Part shown: positions 1 through 11,687 of the stretch, piece by piece | Layout: each line of letters begins with the position of its first letter | How positions within the stretch are numbered: the stretch's first letter is position 1 | Assembly: GCA_024138015.1 (NCBI GenBank) | Contig: JAMXBB010000011.1 | Span: 82,581,934 to 82,645,933 of the forward strand | Origin: Lumnitzera littorea | Taxonomy: Eukaryota > Streptophyta > Magnoliopsida > Myrtales > Combretaceae | DNA: 64,000 nucleotides | Direction: 5' to 3' | The notes under the pieces: generated by a model | Told to the model about the DNA's origin: nothing | The model's input: only the letters and a program-made list of their open reading frames with translations | Databases searched by the model: none | Program-made: the position numbers and the translations under genes

Positions 1-440
1 GAAGCCACCAACTTTAGCTAATAGCCATGTACAATTAGTACCTGGTCTAAATTTCTATGTTAAGGACAACAATATCAAATACTGGAAATGTGGAGCAAAT
101 CATTTCCCTAGCATTGTGCTTAACTTAAGGGAAGGTGTTTTATATATGGTAACCAGAACTATGTGTTGGCTTGTCCTAGAATGAAATTAGTGAAATGTAA
201 CAAATGTGGTATGAATGGGCATTTCTCTAAGTTTTGTTTGTAGTTTAGATAAGCAACTAGAAAAATCGGAGGCTCTAGTAACACAATTGCACCTACTCGT
301 GTTTTTGCTATAGAAGATGTAGAAAATGAAGATGATGAAGATTTTGCTACTTGGATGGAGGAGCATTATTACGATGATATCGAGGAAATTATGGGAGCTA
401 AAGAGAAAACCGATGAAGGACTTGTAATAAATACATAATC
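1..440 (+). pseudogene. gag C-terminal remnant with zinc knuckle
   Basis: Bases 196-237 encode an intact CX2CX4HX4C zinc knuckle (C-NK-C-GMNG-H-FSKF-C), the nucleic-acid-binding motif of retroviral-type Gag. A second partial Cys motif is readable near 88-105. Stops interrupt the frame immediately after the knuckle, where gypsy elements usually have a Gln-rich stretch. An acidic linker (about 310-420, many Asp/Glu codons) follows and leads to the protease. The upstream part of gag is outside the window. Confidence 0.75.
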
Positions 441-540
441 AAATTATTTATTTTGATAATAAATAAAATGTAAGTTAAATTTAGCTACTTAGATCCTAAG
501 ATTTATAAATGCAAATCTAGTTAACAATCATAGTATTAGT

Positions 541-1130
541 ATATTCTAAGAGATGTACTTATAAATGGACAACTCGCATTTGCATTATTTGATAATGGTG
601 CATCTCATTCTTTCACTAATCTGAAGTTTGTGAATGATAAGAGGATTGGTGTAATTAAAATTAATACGACTTATAGAGTTAGAACATCTACTTGGGAGAA
701 AATAGCGACTCGAGAAGTTGTTGATAATGGTCAAATTAAAATTTAGGAGAAAGAGTACTCTATTAGTCTTGTAATATTACCTTTACAAAGTTATGATGTA
801 ACTATAGGAATAAATTGGTTATCCAAGTATAAGGTGAATATGGAATGTAGTACTAAAACCATCATTCTAAATGATGGAGAAGTAGTGCTTTAAAGGAAAG
901 TAAGTAAAGGTAAGATGAAGTTAGCTATTATTGAGGTATGTGATGAAATGACTAGAACAAAGGTAGAAGAGAACGATTGGAAGTTTTGTTGGGTATTTGT
1001 TGTTGAAGTAAAGAAAAAGGTACCTAAAGTAACAGATATACCGATAATATGTGAGTTTTTGGATGTGTTTCCAAATGATTTACCAAGTCTAACTCCACGT
1101 TGATAGTTAGACTTTTCCCTAGATATCTTA
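541..1130 (+). pseudogene. gypsy aspartic protease and linker to RT, broken
   Basis: The active-site stretch reads F-D-N-G-A-S-H-S-F at about 589-618. The expected catalytic Asp-Thr/Ser-Gly has become Asp-Asn-Gly, so even without the stops this protease would probably be inactive. Downstream, 1060-1098 encodes DVFPNDLPSL, the conserved DVFPxDLPGLPP linker before RT in plant gypsy Pol. Two stops follow, and the homology runs to about 1127, where a foreign insertion begins. Confidence 0.75.
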
Positions 1131-3300
1131 TTTTTTCCCTATTGTAATTCGATATTTTTAGAATAAAAGAAAAAGGGGTCCTAATTTGAAAAATAAAAAA
1201 ATTTGAAAAATGATATAAAGACAAAAAAATAGAAAATTTTTAGAAAAAGAAAAGAAATTTAAAAAGATTAATCAGATTGAGTTATTGTTATTGTTTTAAA
1301 TGGATTTAATATAATTACGACTAAATAATTGTTAAAAAACACAAATCTAAAACGATAATATTAAATCCATTAAGATAAAGATTTAGACAAACTCAAATCT
1401 AGATTGGTCTTTATCAGTTTAGATTTGAAGTAATTCAAGAGATTCGTTTTCAAGTTGTATAAATAGTGAAGAGCAGTTGGAGATAGAGGAGCCATCATAA
1501 AAAAAAAAAGAAGAAAAGAAAAGAAAAACACACGTGCATACATACATACACTTCGTCGAATTGTTTTCTCTACTACTCTCCAATTACCCTCCTTCTCTTG
1601 CATAAACCCAACAATCTTAACCAACTGTGTATAGCAGAGTTGCATTCACGCACATAGACTACAATCTACACTCATTCTTGATGCATAACAATAGTCCTCT
1701 TTCTTCATCCTCAATCTACTACACAGAGACCTATAACCAACAAGAACATACCTGACACCATAGACCTCAACCCAACGACACTACCTTCATCTTCACTGAG
1801 CCCACACTCAAACACTGTTCATCTCTTACCATCATTATTGTGAACCAGCCAAACATCTTCACTGCGATAGCCATTGGTCTAAATACAGTAAAGCATTACT
1901 CTTAACTGACAACCATCAACCTCTAATCACTCTCTCTTACCCTATAGATAGCAACGAATCCATGTACACAAACCTTGACCAAAACTAAAACAATAGTAGC
2001 AATACCACAACAACCCCTTTCTTTACCTTGAATGACATCTAGTATATTCTCTATTGCCAACGCATATATGTTGCAACACATTGACTCACAAACATGACAC
2101 AGTAGCTTGCCGCATGACCAACAGCAGAACCCCCAACCTTCTCTCAATCCAACTGCTCCATGCCTACTGTATAACTCTTCACCACTTCAACCTAAACACC
2201 TCTAAACCATCGCCAATCACCACTGCATAGGTTTTATCCCTACTAATCCCAATAAAAACATCATCAAAACTCTTTTTCCCGCTCGATTTAGTGATTAAAA
2301 GCCTCCATTGGAAGTTGTTTTCATCATTACTTTGGTGATTGGAATTGACTCGACTTAGACTCATTTTAATCAATCTAAATCCAACCCAGTCCGCATCGTG
2401 CCCTGCTCTTAGACCACCTTTCTCATCTTAAGTCTAACTTAGTTTTTTTTTTTATTATTATTATTTATTTCCTGTTGTTGTTATTTATTCATTTATTTAT
2501 TTATAGTTGTTTTGTTACAAGTTCAAAAAAGATGTAAAAAAATAAATGAATAAAGAAAAATAAAAAATTTTATCACTTAGTTGTTTTAAAAAAAAATTAA
2601 CTTGGGATTTTTTAAAAATTAGGTTTTTAGGGTTTTTTAAAATTGTGAATAAAAATTAGGATTTTAGGGATTTTTCTTAATAAAAATAAAGTAATTAATA
2701 AAAATGTAAATATAGCTTAATTGTTTTTTAAAAAGAACCAACACATTAAAATTTTCGAAATAAACTACAAACGTTTGATCTTAATTAATGGATATGTAGG
2801 TATCTTTGGATTGACGTAAAATTTATAAAAACTTTAGTTTTCGTTTTTTTTTTTTTTTTGTAAATTATAGCTTGAATTAATTATTTTTGTAAGATAAATG
2901 TAATTTAACTTATCTACTAATGAGTGGATTTTTTTCAAATATTAAAATGGGTAATTAGTAATTTTGGAAAATTAATAATGGTACTCGTTAAGGTTTAATA
3001 GGTAACCCCCGAATTCGGAAATCTATAGCTTTTTTTTTCTCTTATCAATTTAAAATTGAAAATCGGTAGCTAAGTTACAATTAATCTACCAAATTAATTA
3101 CAATTTATCTCTTTTCTCGACTCTTATTAGGTGGCAACTCCAAAAGATTTTCAACTTAAAATTAAAAAAGAAATTGGAATTTTCTATTTTCTCTAATTAA
3201 GAATTAATATTAAATGGGTTAGAGTTTGATATTACTTGGAAAATGGGAAATGAAATTGAAATAAGAAACAAAAAAATTAAGCTCAACATTTACCATCAAG
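1131..3300. mobile_element. Insertion nested in the gypsy pol gene, possibly an LTR-type fragment
   Basis: Pol homology stops at about 1127 (FSLDI) and resumes at 3301 (LVLGTKHISKAP), exactly the next residues expected in this family, so the 2.17 kb between is a secondary insertion. Inside are a TATA-like TATAAATAG near 1457, a purine-rich tract at 1498-1526, and GGTGGCAACTCC near 3131. The last resembles the LTR end plus tRNA-Arg-type primer site of Tat/Ogre elements, with G to A change. No clear target duplication or TG/CA ends could be fixed. No coding homology was recognised in it. The identity is therefore tentative, but the insertion itself is clear. Confidence 0.6.
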
Positions 3301-6100
3301 TTAGTCCTTGGAACTAAGCATATTTCTAAAGCTCCATATCAAATGTCGCCTATGGAACTTCAAGAGCTAAAGAAATAAGTTCAGGAGTTATTAGATAAAG
3401 GGTTAACTCGTCTGAGTGTTTTACCATAGGGAGCACCTGTGTTATTTGTAAAGAAGATAGAGAGTATTATGAGGTTGTGTATATACTACTAGGAAATAAA
3501 TAAGGTTATTGTTAAAAATAAGTATCCATTAACACACATTGATGATTTGTTTGATCAATTGTAAGGTGCAATTGTGTTTTCTTGAATTGATTTAAGATAA
3601 ATGTATCATCAACTACGAGTTAAATCGAAGGATGTACCTAAAACTATATTTAGGACTCGATATGGTCATTATGAAATTTTGGTGATGCCTTTTGGCTTAA
3701 CTAATACACCGACTGTATTCATAAACTTAATGAATCTTATATATTAACCATATTTGGACAATTTTTTTGTGGTGTTTATTGATGATATTTTGATTTATTA
3801 GAAAACTAAATAGGACCATATAGAGCATTTGCGGTTGGCCTTGCAGAAGTTAAGAGAAAATAAGTTATATGTTAAATTGAGTAAATGTGATTTTTTGTTA
3901 GATAAGATTTCCTTTCTAGGTCACATTGTATTTGGTGAATGAATTTATAGACACTGAAAAAAGGTAAAAGCAGTAATGGAATGAAATCAACTGACAATTG
4001 TATCGAAGTGAGAAGTTTTCTAGGCATAGCTGGATACTATCGATGATTTATAAAGGTTTTCTCTAAGATTATAAGACAGTTAACTTGATTGACTCAAAAG
4101 GATGTCAAATTCGAGTGGAGTAAGGAACACAAGTAAAGTTTCTAAGAATTGAAGAAGCAACTTGTTGTGACACCAGTATTAACACTAACCGATCCGAATA
4201 CGCCGTATAATGTATATAGTGATGCTTCTCGGAACGAATTAAGTTGTATATACATGCAAGATGGAAAAGTTATTACGTATGCATCAAAATAGTTGAGGTC
4301 TCACAAAAGGAACTATCTAACTCATGATTTAACTTGCAGCTGCGGTATTCACTTTAAAAATTTAGAGACATTACCTATATGCATAGCAATGTGAAATATA
4401 TATTAATCACAAGAGTTTAAAGTATTTCTTTACCTAAAAGGAGTTAAATTTAAGACAAAGGTGATGATTGGAGTTAATTAAAGATTATGATCTAAACATG
4501 AATTATCATCCTGGAATAGCTAATCTTACGATTGATGCTCTAAGTCGAAAGAACTATTAACAAGTTGCATTACTGTTAACTTCCTAACGCGAGTTGGTAC
4601 GAGAACTTGAAAAGCTGGAAATTGAGTTTGATTAGTGTGAACCTAATAGTCAATTGATGAATTTGGTTATACAACCTACTCTATTAGAGAGAAATAAGCA
4701 ACAACAAGAAGAGGATAAGGACAAAAAAGGAAATGAAAAAAAACCTAAATAAATGGAATGTTTCTTATTTCAAGATGGATGAAAGAGATATATTAAGATT
4801 TAAGGGAAGAATATGCGTACCACAAACCTTGACATAAAGAAGGAAATTTTAGATGAAGAGCACATTACCGATTATCAAAATACATCTAGGAGGAATGAGT
4901 TATACAATATATCCAAGAGGGAATAAAATGTACCATGATTTAAAGAGATGTTGCATAGTATGTGGCAGAATGTACTATGTGTCAATAAGTTAAAGTAAAA
5001 CATCAAAGACTAATTAGTCCATTGCAACCTTTGGAAATATTAAAATGAAAATGGGATAATATTATAATGGATTTCATAGTAACACTTCCTAGGACCAAGC
5101 AGGTTATGACTCGATCTGGGTGATCGTTGACAGATTAACAAAGAGTGCACATTTCTTGCCTTACCGGATGAGAGATTAAATGGAAAAGATAGCTATATTG
5201 TATATTCGAGAGATAGTAAGATTAGATGATATACCTGAAAGCATTGTTTCTAATTGGGATAGCCAATTTGTATCCAAATTTTGGGAAAGTTTACATAAAG
5301 CTTTAGGTACAAAGTTACAATTTGGTACAACTTATCATTCGTAGATAGATGGGTAATTTGAGTAAACAATTCAGACTTTAAAAGATATGTTGCGAGTTTG
5401 TGTATTGGATTTTAATGGTCATTGGGATAAATATTTGCCATTAATAGAGTTTGCTTTTAATAATAATTACCAAGCAACTCTATAGATGGGACCTTATGAA
5501 GTATTATATGGAATAAAGTGTAGATCATCACTGTATTAGGATCATGAAGGGTACTCAATAATTGGACCTTATATGATTAATCAAATAAGTGAAAAAGTTA
5601 AGATTATACGGCAACGAATGAAAGAAGCTCAAGATTGTTATAAGAGTTGGGCAAAGTTGAGAAGAAGATCGTTAGAGTTTGAGCTCTGGGATTATGTTTA
5701 TGTTAAGATAAGTTCATTCAAGAGACTTAGACGATTTGGTTCAAAAGGAAAGTTAAGTCTTCGGTATATTGGTCCATTTGTAATACTATAGAAAGTGGGT
5801 AATGTGTCTTATGGAATAGCCTTACCCTCGAGTTTATCGGGCTATTATGATGTATTTCATGTCTCGATGTTAAGGAAGTTTGTTAAGAATTTGAATGCAG
5901 TGGTGGATATAAAGCTAGTATAGTTAAATAAGAACTTCAAAGTTGTGAAGCAACCTATAAAGATATTAGATAATTGAGTTTAGAAGTTAAAGAATCGAGA
6001 TATGTAGTATGGGAATATACAATGGGGTGAAGCTCTAAACTTAAAAGCCACTTGGGAGCCAAAAGCAATAATGATGAAACAATATTCGTGGCTTTTTTTA
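3301..6100 (+). pseudogene. gypsy RT, RNase H, integrase and chromodomain, multiply stopped
   Basis: RT is recognisable from SKAPYQMSPMELQELKK (about 3330), then GAPVLFVKK, IDDLFDQL and the catalytic block FIDDILIY at about 3775-3798, the gypsy form of YXDD. RNase H and connection motifs follow (about 4190-4560), with one or more frame shifts near 4000-4100. Integrase core residues are visible near 5106-5345 (DSIWVIVDRLTKSAHF, then SNWDSQF and the TYHSQTDGQ-type block, where two Gln are stops). The C-terminal part (5573-5791) is open and contains the GPF-type module. About 5930-6095 matches a chromodomain (PIKILDN and ATWEPK). Gln-to-stop changes dominate the damage. Confidence 0.85.
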
Positions 6101-6204
6101 TTTTAGGTTAGTAAAATAATCTAAGTTATAACTTTGGTTAATTAAATAAAATGTTGATATACAAAAGTTTTGAGGACAAAATTTTTTTTGAAAAGGGATG
6201 GAAA

Positions 6205-9200
6205 TGCAAGCCCCGCAATTAGATGTTTTAGAAACAATATGTAAAATTTAGGGCAATCATGTAGATTGTCTAATCGAGCACTAATTTTACTATGAAGTTA
6301 AGAATATTAGTAAAAGTGACCTCAAGAGTTTGATTTGGGAAAATAAAATAATAAAATATTATATTATTAAGTTATACGTATATTAGTTGTTATTTATCGG
6401 AAATGCGTAAAATATACTCCGATAATTAACTAATCACTAGAGATAAAATATATGCATAATAAAAATCATAAAATAATTTAAATAATATTTAAGGACATTT
6501 ATTTGTACTATATATGTATTTATATGTAAGTAAAAATACTCAAAATTACTTAAAATACCTAATATATACAAAAGTAATACTAAATAAATTAAATATAATT
6601 AATAAAAATTAAGAAAAATATGTGTTACTTGAGAAAAAATCTAGAAAATAGGTGTGCCAATGAAGGGATAAATTTGATAATATTTGAATAGGATTAGGAC
6701 ACCTAAGAAGGGAAAAGTAAAAGGAAAATGGACACTTGGCACTAAGAAAATTCAAGAAACTATAAACCTACACTATAAATTTAAGAAAACCCATCCAAAA
6801 TTCATTTTAGTAAGTTGGTATTCAGCAAAAAAAATATAGAGAGGTCAAAGAGAGAAGGAAATAACTATTTTTAGAAAAATAGATTAAAAAATAGGTTTAA
6901 ATAGGGCTAAAATAGAGAACCCACATTAGAGCTACACTTGGGAAACAACCAAGANTTGGATAGATTTTCTTAAAAATATGTGTTACTTGAGAAAAAATCT
7001 AGAAAATAGGTGTGCCAATGAAGGGATAAATTTGATAATATTTGAATAGGATTAGGACACCTAAGAAGGGAAAAGTAAAAGGAAAATGGACACTTGGCAC
7101 TAAGAAAATTCAAGAAACTATAAACCTACACTATAAATTTAAGAAAACCCATCCAAAATTCATTTTAGTAAGTTGGTATTCAGCAAAAAAAATATAGAGA
7201 GGTCAAAGAGAGAAGGAAATAACTATTTTTAGAAAAATAGATTAAAAAATAGGTTTAAATAGGGCTAAAATAGAGAACCCACATTAGAGCTACACTTGGG
7301 AAACAACCAAGACTACTACCCTACAGTAACCACCATGCTTGGTTGGGTTGACAACCATAGGGTGGCTGGAGGTAGCTGTAAGTTGATTTTTCGATTGAGT
7401 CCAATTTGTAGTCCGATTTTGTCAAATTCACTAAAAATACCGAATCTTCGTGGAAAATTAAAAATATTAGCATTTTGAAATATTTTTGTTTATAGTTTTA
7501 GGAATAAAAATGTTATTTTGATGAAATTAAGTTCTAGAATATATAGCTCTTAAGAAATCATCAAACTTGAACTAATTTTTGCTTTTGTTTTCAAACACCT
7601 TATTAATGTAGTTTTGAATCCAAAATTTTTTTGTATACTGGTTATGATGTATGTTAAATTGTCATGAAGAATTTTTCTTGAAAATCATTTTCCATATTTT
7701 TATCTAATTTTAAGGCCCTAAAATCTTAATAAAATACAAATTTCTGAAGTTTATCTAGCAATTTATTAATAAATTGAGGTAGATTCTAATTTAAGGTGTA
7801 TTTTAATATTTTGAAATGTTAAAGGATGTTGAGAAATGGAACTTTTAGTGTTAGGAGCATTGGATTTGATTGATGTAGGTTTAGTATGGTTAAATGTGTA
7901 ATATGTGAATCAGGGAGATAAATGAAGAAGGGCATATTGATGTAAATTAAGGTAATCGTTAGGTTATTGAGAATACTATAATGCTAGTTTGTGAGTAAAA
8001 TTCTATGAATTGTACTAAAAATATATAATACTCTCGAATCAGGAGAAAATTCAGAAGCTGGGTCAAGAGCAGGGTATATAGGATGAACTAAAATATTGAT
8101 TAAAAACTAAATAGGATACTTAGTGTGCCTAAAACATAGTTAGTTGAACTTCACATAATGGATCAAGGTGAGCTGCTAAAGTTTACGTATAAAAATTGTA
8201 CTTAGAAGTTGAATTGGAGCCTAATTCAGGAACTAATTTAAAAGTTGAATCAAAGACTAGCTTAAGATAAGCTTGATTATAAGCAACATAATATTTGGAT
8301 AACTAAGTAAAATTATAATTTTAAACTAGAGAAAACAATTTGGAGCTTATACGTAATAAGTATAAACACTAAAATGTTATCTCTATTATAAGAATGAGTG
8401 GTAACGTTGCAACTCACATCATACCCTATTTAAGTAAGTGAGAGACTCTAGGTAAGTTTGTGATCAATACATTACTGTATTTTGGGATATTGTTTTATAG
8501 TATGTGGAGGCTTAGGATTGTATCTGATTGTGCTTATACATTGCTTACTTGTGTATCTTTAAAGTTGATTGACACTATTAGTTTACCGTTACGATTTGCA
8601 ATTGTTTGTACTGTGTGAACCTGTCCGCTTACCTTGAAAGTGGACTTAATAAAATTTGACCTAAAAATGTAGCTGGGTATGCGTTGCAACCCATTGGGGG
8701 TCAATTAGGATTCTTCGATCAAATACCGACACTTTCGAAAAGGAAAGCACTGTAGCATAATGGTCCCTTCTTTACCTTGAGTTGAGCAAAGTGACACGAT
8801 AGGAGGTCGCAATAAGGATGAAGGAGTTGGTTCGAAAAATAGTCATTAAAGGAGAGATATCTCCATTCCACAAACCTGTGTTTGATTGTAAGCTGTTATA
8901 TTTATACTAAAACTCTTTAAATTTGGATTAGATCAAGTAAAATTTCTCTAATTTCACAATAAAGTGAACAACATTGTGTGATGGTATCTATGTATTGTAT
9001 TGCATTTAATTAATTATTTAATAACTTTATTTGTGATTGTTGTATAGTCTTTTCTCTTCGTCCCTACTTACGGAGTTGTTGATAGCTCATTCTTTATAGA
9101 TCTTCCTGTAGGTGCTGATAAAAATACTATGTTATATTTATCCAAAGGTTAGTACTTTTGGAAAATTTAGGGGAGTGGAGACTTAAACCAGAAGAACTAC

Positions 9201-9508
9201 AGGACTTTTGAGAGCTTTGTTATTATACTCTTGGTTATGTAGATCTAATTGTATAAATATTTCTTATCCTATACTACTGTGATGTATAAATATCTCCTAG
9301 GATATCAAAGTCAATATATATATATATATGTTTTAAATCTTTGTATGTAATTCTATTAGTATTTTCGTATGAATCGTTTATTTCAAAGTAGATAGTTGTG
9401 GATGCCTTACATAAATAACACTTACGATAATAGTTATGAGATCAAATACTATCTTAGGTTGGTTTACGTAGTAGGATTGTTGTGATTCTATTGTTTCAGG
9501 GCGTAACA
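6205..9508 (+). repeat. 3' LTR of the gypsy element, about 2.9 kb plus an internal duplication
   Basis: It begins TGCAAGCCCCGC directly after a purine-rich tract (AAAAGGGATGGAAA, 6191-6204) that serves as the polypurine tract, and ends at GGGCGTAACA (9508). Much of its length aligns by eye with the solo LTR at 53855-56971: the start, the block near 6295-6600, the GAACCCACATTAGA block, and the block of 8670-8895 against 56135-56360. The length is inflated by an exact 341-bp duplication (separate entry). Confidence 0.85.
6614..7312 (+). repeat. Exact 341-bp direct duplication flanking an ambiguous base
   Basis: Bases 6614-6954 recur at 6972-7312 with a constant offset of 358 and no difference seen. 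The 17-base spacer begins with the N at 6955. All neighbouring repeats are strongly diverged, so a perfect duplication touching the only N is best explained as two overlapping contig ends left unmerged. Confidence 0.85.
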
Positions 9509-9985
9509 TATCAAGGTGGTTTTATCTAGGTTGAGATCATGGTTCCGTGTATGTTTATCATGTTTGTTGACTATATTTAGTATAGTAGAACTTAAAACGA
9601 ACTAACTAAATATCCAACTATAAAAGTGATTGTTGATTGTGTGTGGTTCAACCTAAAAGCCAAAAGTGGCAAAACCTTAGAAGTATCTTAATGATCAATA
9701 TGTAACATTGTCTCTAGTGGGGTTGTGTATTGAAATAATCTAGGGTAAATTTAGGGTATTGATAGTAAGTTACATCCCCCGGTACCAATTTAGAAAGTTA
9801 AAAGTTAGGATCGTTGGTGGCAGTTCCTAACTTAAGATTATATTCTATAAACATATGCAATTAAAGAACTTCATTGCCAAGTGGCCTTAACTACAATTTT
9901 TGAAAGTGTAGAATGAAATTTTATATTAAAGCTCCAAATAAAAAAAAATCTAGAGAAATATCTAAAAATTATAAATTTTAGTTAA
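9509..9985. other. Unassigned AT-rich intergenic stretch
   Basis: It lies between the gypsy LTR end and a gag relic. No open frame or known element was recognised. Confidence 0.5.
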
Positions 9986-9989
9986 CTAT

Positions 9990-10990
9990 AAAAATGAAGA
10001 TGAGTATACTAAAAAAAGAAATTAAATTTTTAGAACAAATGAAGATGTTTTAAATATTTTGCGTTGTTGCTTTTGTGAAAAGGATTTTAATATAATTTGT
10101 ATAGATAAAAGTGTTAAAGAGATCATATAGAATTGATATATGAAGAAACAAATAAAGTAAATGATGCTAAGATTAGAATTCTTTCCCATAATTTTGAAAA
10201 TTTTAAAATAAAGCATGATGAATCAATTGATGAAATACAAGTTAGATTTGTTGAAATTTTTAATCCAATGAAATATCTTAGATAAACATTCATAATGTTG
10301 AAGTTAATTCTAAACTCATTAAAAAATTGTTGAAAGATTGGAATTTCAAAAGAATAGCGATGGTCATAGTTGTCAAAGTCGTAAGTTAACTATATGTTCT
10401 ACGTGTCTATGATTTTATGATATTTTTTTAGTTAAAACAAATGTAAAATCTTTATGTGTAGGTATTTTGTAGAATTATGATTTTTTATATACGATTCTAT
10501 AAGTTTATAATTTTATCAATTTTGTTTAATTCTATAAGATTATACTAAATCTATATGTTTAAAATCTCAATAGAATTGTGATTTCAATAATTACTAAAAA
10601 GCACGTAATCCTTCAATAATAAAAAATGGAGGAACTTCTTGACTTCCTATATAACTTTAAATAGACCAATAATCAAGAAAGGGAAGCTTAATAAGAAATC
10701 AATTGCTCTTAATGCTTCTTATAATAGCTTAAGTGAAAAAAGCCATGGGAAGGAGGAGTTTACCTAAAGATCCGAGAAGTTCTTGAAATTCTTCTCTAAG
10801 TTTAAGAAAAAGCATAAGAGAGAGGCTTTAGGTACTATCATTGCCAAAAGTTGGGTCACACATAAAACTGATAACCATTCCTAAGGAAGAGAGCAATGTA
10901 GCCACATGAAGGATGTAGTTTACCTTATGGGCTTAAATGAGAATGATAAGATTGATATCTATTTTCCCTCTTCTTTACTTTCTTTAATGA
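9990..10990 (+). pseudogene. Gag-polyprotein relic (UBN2-type, copia-like)
   Basis: Scattered-frame translation gives NFENFKIKHDESIDE, then IQVRFVEIFNPMKYL and KLIKKLLKDWNFK (about 10185-10350), the conserved core of plant UBN2/retrotran Gag. After about 250 bp of unrelated AT-rich DNA, homology resumes at 10670-10920 with KKGKLNKKSIALNAS and KFLKFFSKFKKKHK, the usual basic linker before the zinc knuckle. Frameshifts and stops abound. No pol part follows, so this is an isolated fragment. The clade call is inferred from the Gag type. Confidence 0.6.
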
Positions 10991-10999
10991 AATTCAAAG

Positions 11000-11656
11000 C
11001 TTATATGATGAGTTGTGTGATTTGCTTTGTAAATATCATAAGGGGAAAAAACTCACAAAAAAAAAAATGTTAAAAGAGTTTTTGTGATTATTGAAATTTA
11101 ATTATGTCCTCTATGTTTGTGATATTCAATAATTTATATGTTAAGAATGGAAGAATGATAGTATAATAAGGGGACAAGGAAGGGAGCCTTACTTACTTTA
11201 TTTAAATCAATATTAAAATTATTCATAAGAAATCTACTTATTATTATAGTTGTATTTTTTATTAACTATCATTTTTTAATAAATGAAAATTTTTTACTGA
11301 ATTTTGTAAGAAAAAATGAAAGAAAGAATGGAAATCATTTATCAAGAGACAAACAAATATATACAAATTGAAGAAGAAATAATTCCAATGGTAATTAAAT
11401 TCAAAATCTCTTATTTATGGGAAGTACACTTAACCATTTAACAAAATTTGTCTTTGTGGTATGGCTTACTTTTTAAAGCATGAGTATAAAACCCTTTTAT
11501 TTTTTTAATTAATAATTAATTTTTTCAACTTAGGGTCAAGGCTTCGTTTAGCCCCTCTAGATCCATCCCTACCATATATTAAGTTTCAATAAAGTTGGAA
11601 AAAGATATTCAAGTGCATGTACTTTTGATTTTGGACAATATAGCGTCTCAACTTCC

Positions 11657-11687
<31 letters not shown>

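Larger units (their letters stand above)
1..9508 (+). mobile_element. Decayed Ty3/gypsy (Tekay/Del-like chromovirus) element, 5' end outside the window
   Basis: The order gag zinc knuckle, protease, reverse transcriptase, RNase H, integrase, chromodomain and 3' LTR is that of a Ty3/gypsy chromovirus. The C-terminal chromodomain and an LTR of about 3 kb fit the Tekay/Del clade. Every domain carries stops, mostly TAG, TAA and TGA at sites where related elements have Gln or Arg codons. The element is dead. A 2.2-kb insertion splits it between protease and RT. The right end is set by the LTR terminus at 9508 (compare the related solo LTR at 53855-56971). The left LTR lies before base 1, so no target duplication can be checked. 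Clade assignment is inference from domain order and LTR size. Confidence 0.85.

Noticed and set aside
2615..2680. Telomere-like TTTAGGGTTTT words (also 59785-59830)
   Set aside because: Isolated, irregular words in AT-rich DNA; no (TTTAGGG)n array.
5573..5791. A clean 72-codon frame that could be taken for a small gene
   Set aside because: It is the C-terminal part of the gypsy integrase between two stops.
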